Assembly (NCBI GenBank): GCA_025059235.1
Contig: JANXCV010000001.1
Coordinates: 1-64,000, forward strand
DNA length: 64,000 bases
DNA from: Candidatus Calescibacterium sp.
GTDB taxonomy: Bacteria > DRYD01
Reading direction: 5' to 3'
Below, piece after piece: positions 20,709-30,143 of the stretch; the stretch's first letter is position 1, and the number at the start of each line of letters is the position of its first letter. A program made the translations under genes and the position numbers. Below the pieces are notes generated by a model, which was not told the DNA's origin, ran no database searches, and was given only the letters and a program-made list of their open reading frames with translations.

Positions 20709-21586
20709 AAATATCCGTTCAAATTAGTACTTTTAATAGATCAAAAGTATTACAAGAAGTCTTAAAATCCCTCGACAACCAAACTTTAGATAGAGATTTG
20801 TATGAAGTTATCGTCATAAATGACGGAAGTACCGATAATACAAAACAAATAGTTGAAAATATTTCCAAAATAGTATCATATAGGTTAATACTCGTAAATC
20901 AAGAAAATTTGGGACTACCAATAGCAAGAAATAAAGGAATAATAAATACTGACCATGAGGTGATACTTTTTATAGACGACGATGTGTTAGCAGATAAGAA
21001 CCTACTCCTGGAACATTACAAAATACACACCAAGTTTGATGATGTAGTTGTAAGAGGTTGGGTTAATCATATAGATCAGTTGAAAATTCCTGATAAACCT
21101 AGATTCAGAATAGCCGACTTTTCCACATCTTTCTTCTGGACAAGTAACGTATCAATCAGGAAAAAATATCTCATCCAAGCTGGGATGTTTTATGAAAAGT
21201 TTGAAAAATATGGTTGGGAAGACATAGAAATGGGCTATAGACTAAGAAAACTAGGATTAAGACTAATTATAAACAATAAAGCAATCGGTTATCATTATAA
21301 ACCAATACCTAACTTATCTGCGGAAAACATAGAAAAAGTTCTTGAAATAGAAAAGAAGAGAGCCCTAAGTGCTAGGATATACTACGACCTCTACAAAAGC
21401 TTAAGAGTTAGACTTGCAATCGGCTATTATTTCCCAGCTAAAAATTTTTATTACCTTCTTGCAAATTCTCCTCTATATGATAAACTGTATGAATATTTAA
21501 AACGAACTAACACGCCTGCTCTTCGCTTTTTACTGTTTAGCCTTTTAAAGAAGATGTACTATTACAAGTCTCTCTTATCTGGATAA
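20702..21586 (+). CDS. Family 2 glycosyltransferase
   Basis: VSVQISTFNRSKVLQEVLKSLDNQ...VINDGSTDNT, FIDDDV, GWEDIEMGYRLRKLG. Confidence 0.88.
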   Translation: MVKISVQISTFNRSKVLQEVLKSLDNQTLDRDLYEVIVINDGSTDNTKQIVENISKIVSYRLILVNQENLGLPIARNKGIINTDHEVILFIDDDVLADKNLLLEHYKIHTKFDDVVVRGWVNHIDQLKIPDKPRFRIADFSTSFFWTSNVSIRKKYLIQAGMFYEKFEKYGWEDIEMGYRLRKLGLRLIINNKAIGYHYKPIPNLSAENIEKVLEIEKKRALSARIYYDLYKSLRVRLAIGYYFPAKNFYYLLANSPLYDKLYEYLKRTNTPALRFLLFSLLKKMYYYKSLLSG

Positions 21587-21588
21587 TC

Positions 21589-21930
21589 TTACTTTACTGC
21601 TTCAACTAGCATTTTAAATACCTCAAAATCTTCTACGGCTAGTAGTTGTAAATTTTTTCTATCGATTTTTATATTATTCTTGTTAAGCAGATTAATGAAT
21701 TTACTGTAGGATATTCCACATAGTCTACAGGCAGCGTTTATTCTTTCTATCCAAAGTTTTCTAAAGTCTCTTTTCTTTTGTCGTCTATCTCTATGTGCGT
21801 ATTTTCCTGCATGCATTACTGCTTCGTTTGCTGTTTTGAATCTTCTGCTTCTTGCTCCTCTATAACCCCTTGCTAGCTTTAGTATTTTTTTATGTGCTTT
21901 CTTTTTTATTACTCCCCTCTTGATTCTCAT
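21589..21930 (-). CDS. rplT: 50S ribosomal protein L20
   Basis: [52 protein letters not shown]. Confidence 0.97.
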   Translation of the reverse strand: MRIKRGVIKKKAHKKILKLARGYRGARSRRFKTANEAVMHAGKYAHRDRRQKKRDFRKLWIERINAACRLCGISYSKFINLLNKNNIKIDRKNLQLLAVEDFEVFKMLVEAVK

Positions 21931-21945
21931 AATTCTCTCTCCCTC

Positions 21946-22281
21946 TTATTTTTTAACAAGTTGCTGACTGAGATTTACTTGCTTGTTATATAGTACAGTT
22001 ATTCTTGATTTTTTTCTAGCAGCTTCATTCTTATGTATTACTCCTTTGCTAACTGCTTTATCGATCTCCTTATAGAAATTCCTTAACATTTCCTCTACTT
22101 TTGATTTATCCTGTTCTGAAGAGTTTGAATTAAGTGATAATATAGCTTTTCTCAAATTCTTTAATAGAACTTTTACCTTCTTGATTATTTGTTTATTTCT
22201 TAGAGTTCTTTTATAGACTTTTCTTAGTATCTTTCTTTTTTTTAGTTTTCTTTTTTGCTTTTTGCTTACTGTTTCTGACAT
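21946..22281 (-). CDS. rpsT: 30S ribosomal protein S20
   Basis: Small Lys-rich; KAVSKGVIHKNEAARKKSRI. Confidence 0.85.
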   Translation of the reverse strand: MSETVSKKQKRKLKKRKILRKVYKRTLRNKQIIKKVKVLLKNLRKAILSLNSNSSEQDKSKVEEMLRNFYKEIDKAVSKGVIHKNEAARKKSRITVLYNKQVNLSQQLVKK

Positions 22282-22343
22282 TAGTTGATTCCTCCTTACG
22301 TATATTTCAAGTTTTGTAATAGTATTCTATACTCATCCTTCTT

Positions 22344-23666
22344 TTACCTTTTTGTTGCCAGTTCTACAATATGTTTGAGGGTAAGAGACTTAGGTCTTTC
22401 AATGGGGAATCCTACTGCTCTAGCCCATATCACTTGAGCAGTCATACCCATTATTCTTGAAACGCCAAACATAACTGTATAGAACTCGTGTTCTCTCAAG
22501 TTATAGTGATACAATGTTGCACCGGAATGTCCGTCAACATTTGGATATGGGTCCTTGACTTTACCTGTAGCCTTTAAAATTTCAGGAACAACTTCATATA
22601 ATAGTTTAACTATTCTAATAACATCAGAATCGATTTTTTTAGCTTCAACAAATTTTGCCAAAGCGGTATACCTGGGATCAGTTACTCTAAGAACTGCGTG
22701 CCCAAAACCAGGGATAACCCTACCAGCAGCAAGATGATTTTGTATATATTCTACTAATTTATCTTTTGAAGGTATTCCATTAAAGAACTTCAGTATGCTT
22801 AGGATCCATCTTAATGATTCACTGCTGGCGTTGCCGTGTAGTGGACCAGCTAAACCACACATACCACCTGCAACAGAATAGTATATATCTGACATGGCTG
22901 AACTTATGTTAAAACAGGTATGAGCACTTACATTACCCCCTTCATGATCACTATGAAGTATTAAATATAATCTGATTAAATCCGCAAAATCTTTATCTAA
23001 AACAAAATCATCGTTGACGTTTAACATATAGGCGAAGTTTGCACCATAATCCAAGTTCTCATTTGGCCTTACAAAAACATCATCTCTATACGTTCTTCTG
23101 TAGATATATGCTGCTATTACTGGAGCTCTTGCTATGAGATTGATGCAATCATGTAACATAGGCTTCCAGAGATCTCTCTTATTCATTCCTTCATAGTAGC
23201 TCTTAGCAAAAAGAGATTCTCTTTGCATAGAAAGTATTGCTATGGCAAATTGAGTCATTGGATGGGTATTTGTTGGAACATTCCTTAAGACTTCTATAAC
23301 ATACTCTGGAAGTCTTTCTCTTATCTTAATGTATTCTTCTAGTTCTTCTACTTCTTGGCGTGTAGGTATTTCCCCTGTTAAAAGTAAATACCAAATACCC
23401 AGAACGTAAGGAAAATCTGAAACTTTTGGCAGTAATTTGATTACCTCATCGATTGAATATCCTCTGAATTTTATACCTTCGTATGGATCGACGAAAGAGG
23501 TTTCACATACGAGTGAAGGTATATCCCTCATTCCTCCGAGAACCTGCGAAACTTTTACATCAGCTATAACTTTTTCACCATAGGTTGAGATTGTTTCCTT
23601 ATACTCTTTTCTCCATTTTTCCACTATTTCTTCCATTTTTTCTATGATACTGACTTTTAGTTTCAT
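22344..23666 (-). CDS. gltA: Citrate synthase, resembling the mitochondrial/eukaryotic type
   Basis: GGMRDIPSLVCETSFVDPYEGIKFRGYS, HSDHEGGNVSAHT, GFGHAVLRVTDPRYT, WARAVGFPIERPKS. Confidence 0.93.
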   Translation of the reverse strand: MKLKVSIIEKMEEIVEKWRKEYKETISTYGEKVIADVKVSQVLGGMRDIPSLVCETSFVDPYEGIKFRGYSIDEVIKLLPKVSDFPYVLGIWYLLLTGEIPTRQEVEELEEYIKIRERLPEYVIEVLRNVPTNTHPMTQFAIAILSMQRESLFAKSYYEGMNKRDLWKPMLHDCINLIARAPVIAAYIYRRTYRDDVFVRPNENLDYGANFAYMLNVNDDFVLDKDFADLIRLYLILHSDHEGGNVSAHTCFNISSAMSDIYYSVAGGMCGLAGPLHGNASSESLRWILSILKFFNGIPSKDKLVEYIQNHLAAGRVIPGFGHAVLRVTDPRYTALAKFVEAKKIDSDVIRIVKLLYEVVPEILKATGKVKDPYPNVDGHSGATLYHYNLREHEFYTVMFGVSRIMGMTAQVIWARAVGFPIERPKSLTLKHIVELATKR

Positions 23667-23668
23667 AA

Positions 23669-24625
23669 TTATCCTCCTTGGCCCACGATATTTAAGGTGT
23701 ATAGTTCTTGACAGAGTTGTTTTATCTTTTCTGCAGATTTATCGAGTTGTTGCTTCTCATCGGTGTCTAAATTCAACTCTATAATTTTTTCTATTCCTTT
23801 ACTACCTAGTACTACAGGTAATCCTATTACGATGTCATGATATCCATACTCTCCTTGGCAATAGACTGACACGGGTAGTATTTGCTTTTTGTCATGGAGT
23901 ATGGATTTTATCATTATGAGAGTTGAGGCGGCTGGGGCGTAGTATGCAGAACCGGTTTTTAATAAGGAAACAATTTCTGCTCCCCCGTTCCTAGTTCTCT
24001 CTATTAGATTATTTAGGTCCTGTTCTCCAAGCAGATTTCTAATTGGTATCCCCTGAATATTCGTATGGCTGATAATTGGAACCATGGTATCTCCGTGACT
24101 ACCCAATACCATAGCATCGATATTATCCATAGAAATATTTAATTTTTCTGAAATAAAATATTTAAATCTTGCAGTATCAAGAACTCCAGCCATTCCCATC
24201 ACTTGAAACCTACTCCATCCTTGATCCTTCAAGATCTTATAAGCAAGGTATGTCATCGCATCCAAAGGATTGGAAACAACAATGACTATACTATTCGGAG
24301 CAAATTTAGAAACGTTATAGGCTACTTCTTTCATTATATTTGCGTTAGTACTTAGTAAATCTTCTCTCGACATTCCTGGTTTTCTGGCAATACCTGCTGT
24401 TATAACAACTATATCACTACCACTTATATCCTCATAATTATTACTTCCTATAACTTTTACATCTGAGTTAAATACTGCTAGCATTTGTAACATGTCCAGA
24501 GCTTTTCCTTTGGGCATATCAGGTAGAACATCAATCATAACAACATCAGCTAGTTCATTGATTGCAATTAGGAGAGCTAGGGTAGATCCAACATTACCAG
24601 CTCCAATTATACTTATCTTTCTCAT
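23669..24625 (-). CDS. mdh: Malate dehydrogenase
   Basis: GAGNVGSTLA, ITAGIARKPGMSREDLL, VSNPLDAMTYLA, LGSHGDTMVPI. Confidence 0.93.
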   Translation of the reverse strand: MRKISIIGAGNVGSTLALLIAINELADVVMIDVLPDMPKGKALDMLQMLAVFNSDVKVIGSNNYEDISGSDIVVITAGIARKPGMSREDLLSTNANIMKEVAYNVSKFAPNSIVIVVSNPLDAMTYLAYKILKDQGWSRFQVMGMAGVLDTARFKYFISEKLNISMDNIDAMVLGSHGDTMVPIISHTNIQGIPIRNLLGEQDLNNLIERTRNGGAEIVSLLKTGSAYYAPAASTLIMIKSILHDKKQILPVSVYCQGEYGYHDIVIGLPVVLGSKGIEKIIELNLDTDEKQQLDKSAEKIKQLCQELYTLNIVGQGG

Positions 24626-24685
24626 TTTTATTCCTTTCTATACCTCTGGGTTATTTTTATCCCGCCAATCCCAGCAAGCGGTATT

Positions 24686-25888
24686 TTATATATACTTTAA
24701 GTATCTGTTTTTTATATCCTTGTCTTGAATTATTGAAAGGAGGTAATCGGTAAATTCTTTCGTAGTAGCTCCATCACTTCTACCGGTTATCACTACTTTC
24801 TTTTCAAATTGAAGAGCTATATCTAGAGCCATATCTATTTTCTTTGCAAGTTCAGAGAAACCGATGTATTCTAACATCATAGAAGAGGCTTTTATTATAC
24901 TTGAAGGATCTGCATAATTTTGTCTGTTTTCTTCCACCATTCTTGGAGCACTTCCATGTATAGCTTCGAACATAGCGTATTTAGATCCGATATTGGCAGA
25001 TCCAGCTGTTCCTACTCCCCCTTGAATTTCTGCTGCTTCGTCTGTCAATATATCTCCGAATAAGTTCGGCAGTACAAAAACTTGGAATTCTGATCTTCTT
25101 TTTTTGTCCAATAGCTTAGCCGTCATTATATCAATAAACCAGTCATCTGCCTCTATGTCCGGGTAATCTTTAGCAACGTCGTAGAAAACCCGTAGGAAAA
25201 TTCCGTCTGTAGTTTTGATGACGTTTGCTTTATTTACAGCGGTTACTCGCTTAAATCCATTATTTTTTGCATATTCAAAAGCCATCTTTATTATTCTGTA
25301 GCTACCAACGAAGCTAATAATTCTGAAATCTATACCAAACAGGTTTTCAATTTCAATTCCTTGGGAGCCTAGAGTGTATAGATCTTCTGTATTTTCTCGA
25401 AAGAATACCCAATTTATTTTTTCTTGTGGTACCCTGACGGGTCTGACGTTTGCAAATAAGTCTAAGATTCTTCTGAGAGCTACGTTTGCACTTTCAATAT
25501 TGGGGATTCCTTGTCCGGCTTTTGGGGTAGTAGTTGGTCCCTTTATCAAAATATTACATTGAAGTATTTTTTGTAGCACATCGTCTGGAACAGCCTTACC
25601 TTCTTTTATTCTTCTTTCCAATGTTAGTCCTTCTATTTCTTCAAATATTATATTGCCTTTTTTCAATTCATCTTCCAGCAAGTTAGACAGAAGTCTTCGA
25701 GCTTCAGATACGATATATGGTCCTATTCCATCCCCATACACAAAACCTATCTTGATTGGTCTTAATTTAGTAAAATCAATTAGGATATTTTCTTGCTTGA
25801 TACTTTCTATCCTTTTTAATTGGTCTAATATTATTTCTTCAAAATAATTCTTTGCTTCTTCCAAGTTTATAGGTGATAATACTTTCAT
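24686..25888 (-). CDS. icd: Isocitrate dehydrogenase (NAD(P)-dependent, beta-decarboxylating dehydrogenase family)
   Basis: GDGIGPYIVSEA, FFRENTEDLY, NLFGDILTDEAAEIQGGVGTAGSANIG, FEAIHGSAP. Confidence 0.88.
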   Translation of the reverse strand: MKVLSPINLEEAKNYFEEIILDQLKRIESIKQENILIDFTKLRPIKIGFVYGDGIGPYIVSEARRLLSNLLEDELKKGNIIFEEIEGLTLERRIKEGKAVPDDVLQKILQCNILIKGPTTTPKAGQGIPNIESANVALRRILDLFANVRPVRVPQEKINWVFFRENTEDLYTLGSQGIEIENLFGIDFRIISFVGSYRIIKMAFEYAKNNGFKRVTAVNKANVIKTTDGIFLRVFYDVAKDYPDIEADDWFIDIMTAKLLDKKRRSEFQVFVLPNLFGDILTDEAAEIQGGVGTAGSANIGSKYAMFEAIHGSAPRMVEENRQNYADPSSIIKASSMMLEYIGFSELAKKIDMALDIALQFEKKVVITGRSDGATTKEFTDYLLSIIQDKDIKNRYLKYI

Positions 25889-25900
25889 AAGCTCATCTCC

Positions 25901-26608
25901 TTATTCAATGTTGTCTATTAGATTTTTTATCTTCTTTTTTATTCTTTGGATGGTATTATCGACGGCTTTTGGGGTAGAATTAATTCTTTTTCCTATTTCG
26001 GAATAGGTTAGACCCTGGGATCTGAGTTTCAGTATTTCCTTTTCTTTCGGAGTTAATTTCGACAATAAAGTTTCTTTTATTCTATTTCTTTCTATAAAGT
26101 CTATTATCGCATCTTCTATAGAAGACTCTTGATAATAACCTTGGATAATTCTGCTGGGAGAGATATAGTCATATAAAGTTTTTTCTCCTGATTCTTCATC
26201 AAATATGTTTGATTCCAAAGAGATTGGGTTCTTGAGAATCTTAGATTTATTTCTATTGGAGGATTTTATGGCTGTTGTTATTTGTCTTTGGACACAAATG
26301 TTAACGAAGTTAAAGAAACTTCCTTTGGTTTTATCGAAGTCTTCGATAGCTTTTAGAAAACCTATGTAGGCTTCTTGAATTATATCTTCTCTTTCACCAC
26401 CAGGTATATAGAATGGTATTACCTTGGAAAAGAGAAACTTTGAGTATCTTTGTATTAAGACTTTTATTACTTCTTTATTACCTGCTTTAAATAATTCTAC
26501 TAAATCTTCGTCAGATAGCTTATCTAAATCATCGTTTGAAAAAAGATTGTCTACTCTGTCTTTGACACTTTTACTATTATTCCTGTTTCTCTTAGACATC
26601 TTATTCAT
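25901..26608 (-). CDS. RNA polymerase sigma factor, SigH-like
   Basis: EREDIIQEAYIGFLKAIEDFDKTKGSFFNFVNICVQRQITTAIKSS; region 4 LTPKEKEILKLRSQGLTYSEIGKRINSTPKAVDNTIQRIKKKI. Confidence 0.85.
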   Translation of the reverse strand: MNKMSKRNRNNSKSVKDRVDNLFSNDDLDKLSDEDLVELFKAGNKEVIKVLIQRYSKFLFSKVIPFYIPGGEREDIIQEAYIGFLKAIEDFDKTKGSFFNFVNICVQRQITTAIKSSNRNKSKILKNPISLESNIFDEESGEKTLYDYISPSRIIQGYYQESSIEDAIIDFIERNRIKETLLSKLTPKEKEILKLRSQGLTYSEIGKRINSTPKAVDNTIQRIKKKIKNLIDNIE

Positions 26609-26993
26609 TCTTCTTATTTCTTACGATTATTCTCTGATCGAATGTTTTTCTTTCATCGTATTCAAAGTATTCATCCATTCTAACTACATCTTGTTGGTTA
26701 TATATTGCGAATTCATATGTATTTTCCATTTCTATTACTTTGGTTGGACAGATTTGTTCACATAATCCACAGAATATGCAGGCACTGACGTTTATCTCAA
26801 ACTTTTCCACTATAGTTCTTCCCAGTTCATCTTGTAGTACTTCCATTCGTATAGCTTTTACAGGGCAAACTTGGGCACAATAACCACAGGCAATACATAC
26901 TCCACTTGCACAACTCAGGCATCTTATACCTTCCTCTATACTATACTCATTTATGTCAACTTGCTTTTTTACGTATTCTGGAAGTTTTGACAT
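26601..26993 (-). CDS. NuoI-like 4Fe-4S ferredoxin subunit
   Basis: CIACGYCAQVCPVKAI ... CIFCGLCEQICPTKVIEM, NuoI-like tail. Confidence 0.8.
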   Translation of the reverse strand: MSKLPEYVKKQVDINEYSIEEGIRCLSCASGVCIACGYCAQVCPVKAIRMEVLQDELGRTIVEKFEINVSACIFCGLCEQICPTKVIEMENTYEFAIYNQQDVVRMDEYFEYDERKTFDQRIIVRNKKNE

Positions 26994-27007
26994 TTATAAT
27001 CCTCCTT

Positions 27008-28669
27008 TTAGACGGCTATAGCTTTTCTGTAGACTTTATGAGCGTTAAGTGGTCCTAGTATTCTAAGGAAATCGTTACTTAGTATAGGTGGTGTGGAGTT
27101 TGTTAAGTAATAGTGTACTTTTTCTGCTGTTCTATTGCCGCTGGCAAGGGCTACTATTGCTGGTTGTGGGCCGTAGCAAGCTTCGCCTGCTGCAAACACT
27201 TTACTCCTTGGGGTTTGACCGAATCTATAAACAAACCCATTTGCCATAACATCGTATCCGTCTACTATTATCTCTCCCCTACTACCAACGATATCTTTTG
27301 GTGCAAACGGTATTTCTATATCCCTTGAGACAGCTAGGATTATTGTGTCGCAAGGTATTACAAATTCCTCTGATGTTCTGATTATTTTTCTTCTACCGTT
27401 TGGAAGAAAAGGACCGTATGCACATCTAGCAACCTTTAAACCTTTTATGTTATTGTTTTCGTCTATGACTACTTCAAAAGGCATAACTTGACAAATAAAT
27501 TCTATTCCATCATCTTCTTCTGCTTCTACTTTTTCTTCTTCGCTTACGGGTATATCTTCTCTAGCCAGTATATCTACGATAGTTACTTTATCGGCGAATA
27601 CTTTCTTGCAGGTTCTAGCTGCATCTATTCCTGTTCCTCCTCCACCGATAACGACCACATTACTACCAATCTTATAACTTCTAATCCCAAGATTCCAATC
27701 TTCAAGGAACCATTCTGCTTGTATTAGGTTGACTTTTTCGGCGTTTTTTAAGTTCAACTTTCTTGGTTTAGTGGCTCCGGCTGCTATGACTACTGCATCA
27801 TAGTTTTCCTCTAGTTCTTTAAAAAGTATGGTACAAGGTTCGAGATGGTTTATCTGCTCCTTGTAGTTTTGTAGATCAGAAAAAGATATAACTTTTTGGT
27901 ATTTGTCTTTCTGCTCTTCCGAAATGATTGTAACATTATAGAAAATCCTACCATTTTCAGTAAAGGTTATTAAGTTTTCATATTCCTTGTTCATTAGATC
28001 TTTATCTAGTCTGAAGAAAGCTACACCTGAGTAGAGATATCCTCCACAGAAATTATATTTTTCGAATACGTCTACTTTATGTCCAAATCTTAGTAGTCTA
28101 TGTGCACAGGCTATTCCTGCTGGTCCAGCCCCTATAACTGCTATTCTCTTATTCGTAAATTCCGAAACAACAGTGTATTTGATAGTTTGATTATTTCGGT
28201 AATGATTGATTATATTGTATTCACTGATTGCTTTTTTTATCAGTCTTATGGCTATCGGTTTATGATCTTGCACTCCTCTACTACATGTAGTTTCACAAGG
28301 TGCTGTACAAAGGTTACCAAAACAGAAAGCTATCGGGTTATTTACTATTTCTTCGGCAAGGGATTTAGTGAAATTATTTTCACCTGCTAGCATTACGTAA
28401 CCTCTTGCATCGACATTTGCTGGACAACCTCTGACACAAGGAGGTAAACTAAATGAAAAGTTCAGGTAGTTAGTCCTCTGGTAAATAGTTTCCTTAGTGT
28501 TGAAAGCTCTAACTCTTACCTTTCCCCTCCATCTTGCGAAAGGTTCTCTTGTTGTTAACGGATAATTTATGGTGTATATGGGTTCTTTCAGAAAGTACTT
28601 GTAGGTTATGTTTAGCCCCTCGATTAGTCTCCTTAACGAATCGGCTAGGAAATTCAAACTTCCTAACAT
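27008..28669 (-). CDS. GltD/NfnB-like FAD-dependent NAD(P)H oxidoreductase with N-terminal Fe-S motifs
   Basis: CVRGCPANVD...CFGNLCTAPCETTC, AVIGAGPAGIACAHRLLRFGHKVDVFE, VVVIGGGGTGIDAART. Confidence 0.9.
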   Translation of the reverse strand: MLGSLNFLADSLRRLIEGLNITYKYFLKEPIYTINYPLTTREPFARWRGKVRVRAFNTKETIYQRTNYLNFSFSLPPCVRGCPANVDARGYVMLAGENNFTKSLAEEIVNNPIAFCFGNLCTAPCETTCSRGVQDHKPIAIRLIKKAISEYNIINHYRNNQTIKYTVVSEFTNKRIAVIGAGPAGIACAHRLLRFGHKVDVFEKYNFCGGYLYSGVAFFRLDKDLMNKEYENLITFTENGRIFYNVTIISEEQKDKYQKVISFSDLQNYKEQINHLEPCTILFKELEENYDAVVIAAGATKPRKLNLKNAEKVNLIQAEWFLEDWNLGIRSYKIGSNVVVIGGGGTGIDAARTCKKVFADKVTIVDILAREDIPVSEEEKVEAEEDDGIEFICQVMPFEVVIDENNNIKGLKVARCAYGPFLPNGRRKIIRTSEEFVIPCDTIILAVSRDIEIPFAPKDIVGSRGEIIVDGYDVMANGFVYRFGQTPRSKVFAAGEACYGPQPAIVALASGNRTAEKVHYYLTNSTPPILSNDFLRILGPLNAHKVYRKAIAV

Positions 28670-28686
28670 TTTTTCATCCCTTTCCC

Positions 28687-30060
28687 CTATGTATATCTGG
28701 GTATATTCCTATACTTACTGGATAGTTTAATATTTCTCATGGAAGCAAGATATATCACTACGGCAAAAATTATCCAGCAGAAAACTGGAAAGAAGAAGTT
28801 TTGATTCTTGAAGAGCAAAACATCAACAGAAGCTATGAGTATATGTACTAGGGTTATGGGTATAAAGGCTTTCCAGGCTAGATCCATTAGGTGATCTATT
28901 CTTATTCTGGGGTAGGTCCACCTGAAAAACATAATCAATCCCACGATTATAAATGCCTTAAGAATTATCCATATGAAGTTATCGTTTACTGCTAGGATAT
29001 AGTTATAAATACCCCAGTTTTGTAGTACTGGTGCTATTAGATTTAGAACAGAGTGAGGGATAAGAGAGTATCCACCTAGGAAGATTGTAGCTATGATAGC
29101 ACTGTTGAAGAATAGGTAGCCATATTCGGCTAGGTAGAAAAGAGCAAAAGCCATACTGCTGTATTCTGTAGCAAATCCTGCTACTAATTCTGATTCAGCC
29201 TCTGGAAGGTCAAACGGAGCTCTATTATTTTCAGCCACCATAGACCATAGGAATATTATAAACATCAGAGGTTGGTAGAAAATTAACCATAGGTAGGTAT
29301 TCTGAAAATTTACTATATCTATGATTTTGAAGCTACCGGTAAACACCATTACGGACAGAAAGGACAGAAGTAGAGGTATTTCGTAGCTAAGCATTTGAGC
29401 TACAGTTCTGAGTCCACCGAGTAACGAATACTTATTGTTTGATGCCCAGGCAGCAATTACTAAAGATAAAACCATGTAGCTTGATACTGCAAATATAAAT
29501 AGTAAGCCTACGTCTAGTTGATTAAGTAGGATGTAATTGTTTGAGAAGGGGAACATTCCAAAAGCTATGACCACTGTAGAGAAAGCCAGGATGGGTGATA
29601 GAATGAATAGAAATGGGTATGCACCGTGGGGAATCATTACCTCTTTTTGTATTAGTTTCAGGACATCTGCTATGGGTTGGATTAGTCCTCCAAGCCAAAT
29701 ATTTTTGGATCCTGGTTTGAGTAAAAAAGGAACGTTGACCAGGGTTGGCCCCATTCTTCCCTGGATCTTTGCAGATAATTTTCTTTCTAGCCAAACATTT
29801 ATTATCACGCTTAGCATAAGGACAGTTATGATTATTAGGGTTCCTATTATTGAGGTGGCTATCATCCATACTGGTGTTCCCCAGGTTTTCCAGAAAGTTG
29901 GATCTACTCCAAGTAAGCCATTTACTATCCCTAATACCCCAGCTTTGTCTAACAAAATATATAGCGGAAGAAATAAGAACAGTAGGGCAAAAGCGATAAC
30001 AAAATAGAAGAATATTAATTTAATAGTGAAGCTTGTAAATCTTAGAACATCACTTTTCAT
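28687..30060 (-). CDS. nuoH: NADH-quinone oxidoreductase subunit H
   Basis: WLERKLSAKIQGRMGP, GGLIQPIADVLKLIQKE, AENNRAPFDLPEAESELVAGFATEYSSM. Confidence 0.93.
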   Translation of the reverse strand: MKSDVLRFTSFTIKLIFFYFVIAFALLFLFLPLYILLDKAGVLGIVNGLLGVDPTFWKTWGTPVWMIATSIIGTLIIITVLMLSVIINVWLERKLSAKIQGRMGPTLVNVPFLLKPGSKNIWLGGLIQPIADVLKLIQKEVMIPHGAYPFLFILSPILAFSTVVIAFGMFPFSNNYILLNQLDVGLLFIFAVSSYMVLSLVIAAWASNNKYSLLGGLRTVAQMLSYEIPLLLSFLSVMVFTGSFKIIDIVNFQNTYLWLIFYQPLMFIIFLWSMVAENNRAPFDLPEAESELVAGFATEYSSMAFALFYLAEYGYLFFNSAIIATIFLGGYSLIPHSVLNLIAPVLQNWGIYNYILAVNDNFIWIILKAFIIVGLIMFFRWTYPRIRIDHLMDLAWKAFIPITLVHILIASVDVLLFKNQNFFFPVFCWIIFAVVIYLASMRNIKLSSKYRNIPRYT

Positions 30061-30143
30061 TTATTACCTCCGGCGGTAAAGAGTATTACTTCAATAGATT
30101 TCTTTATCTCTCTTATATCTCCTCTCGAAAGAGGCGGAAAATA

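Noticed and set aside
28100-30007. Several ORFs antisense to the GltD-like and nuoH genes, and a 115-aa alternate-frame ORF in nuoH
   Set aside because: Overlap conserved genes; no independent motifs
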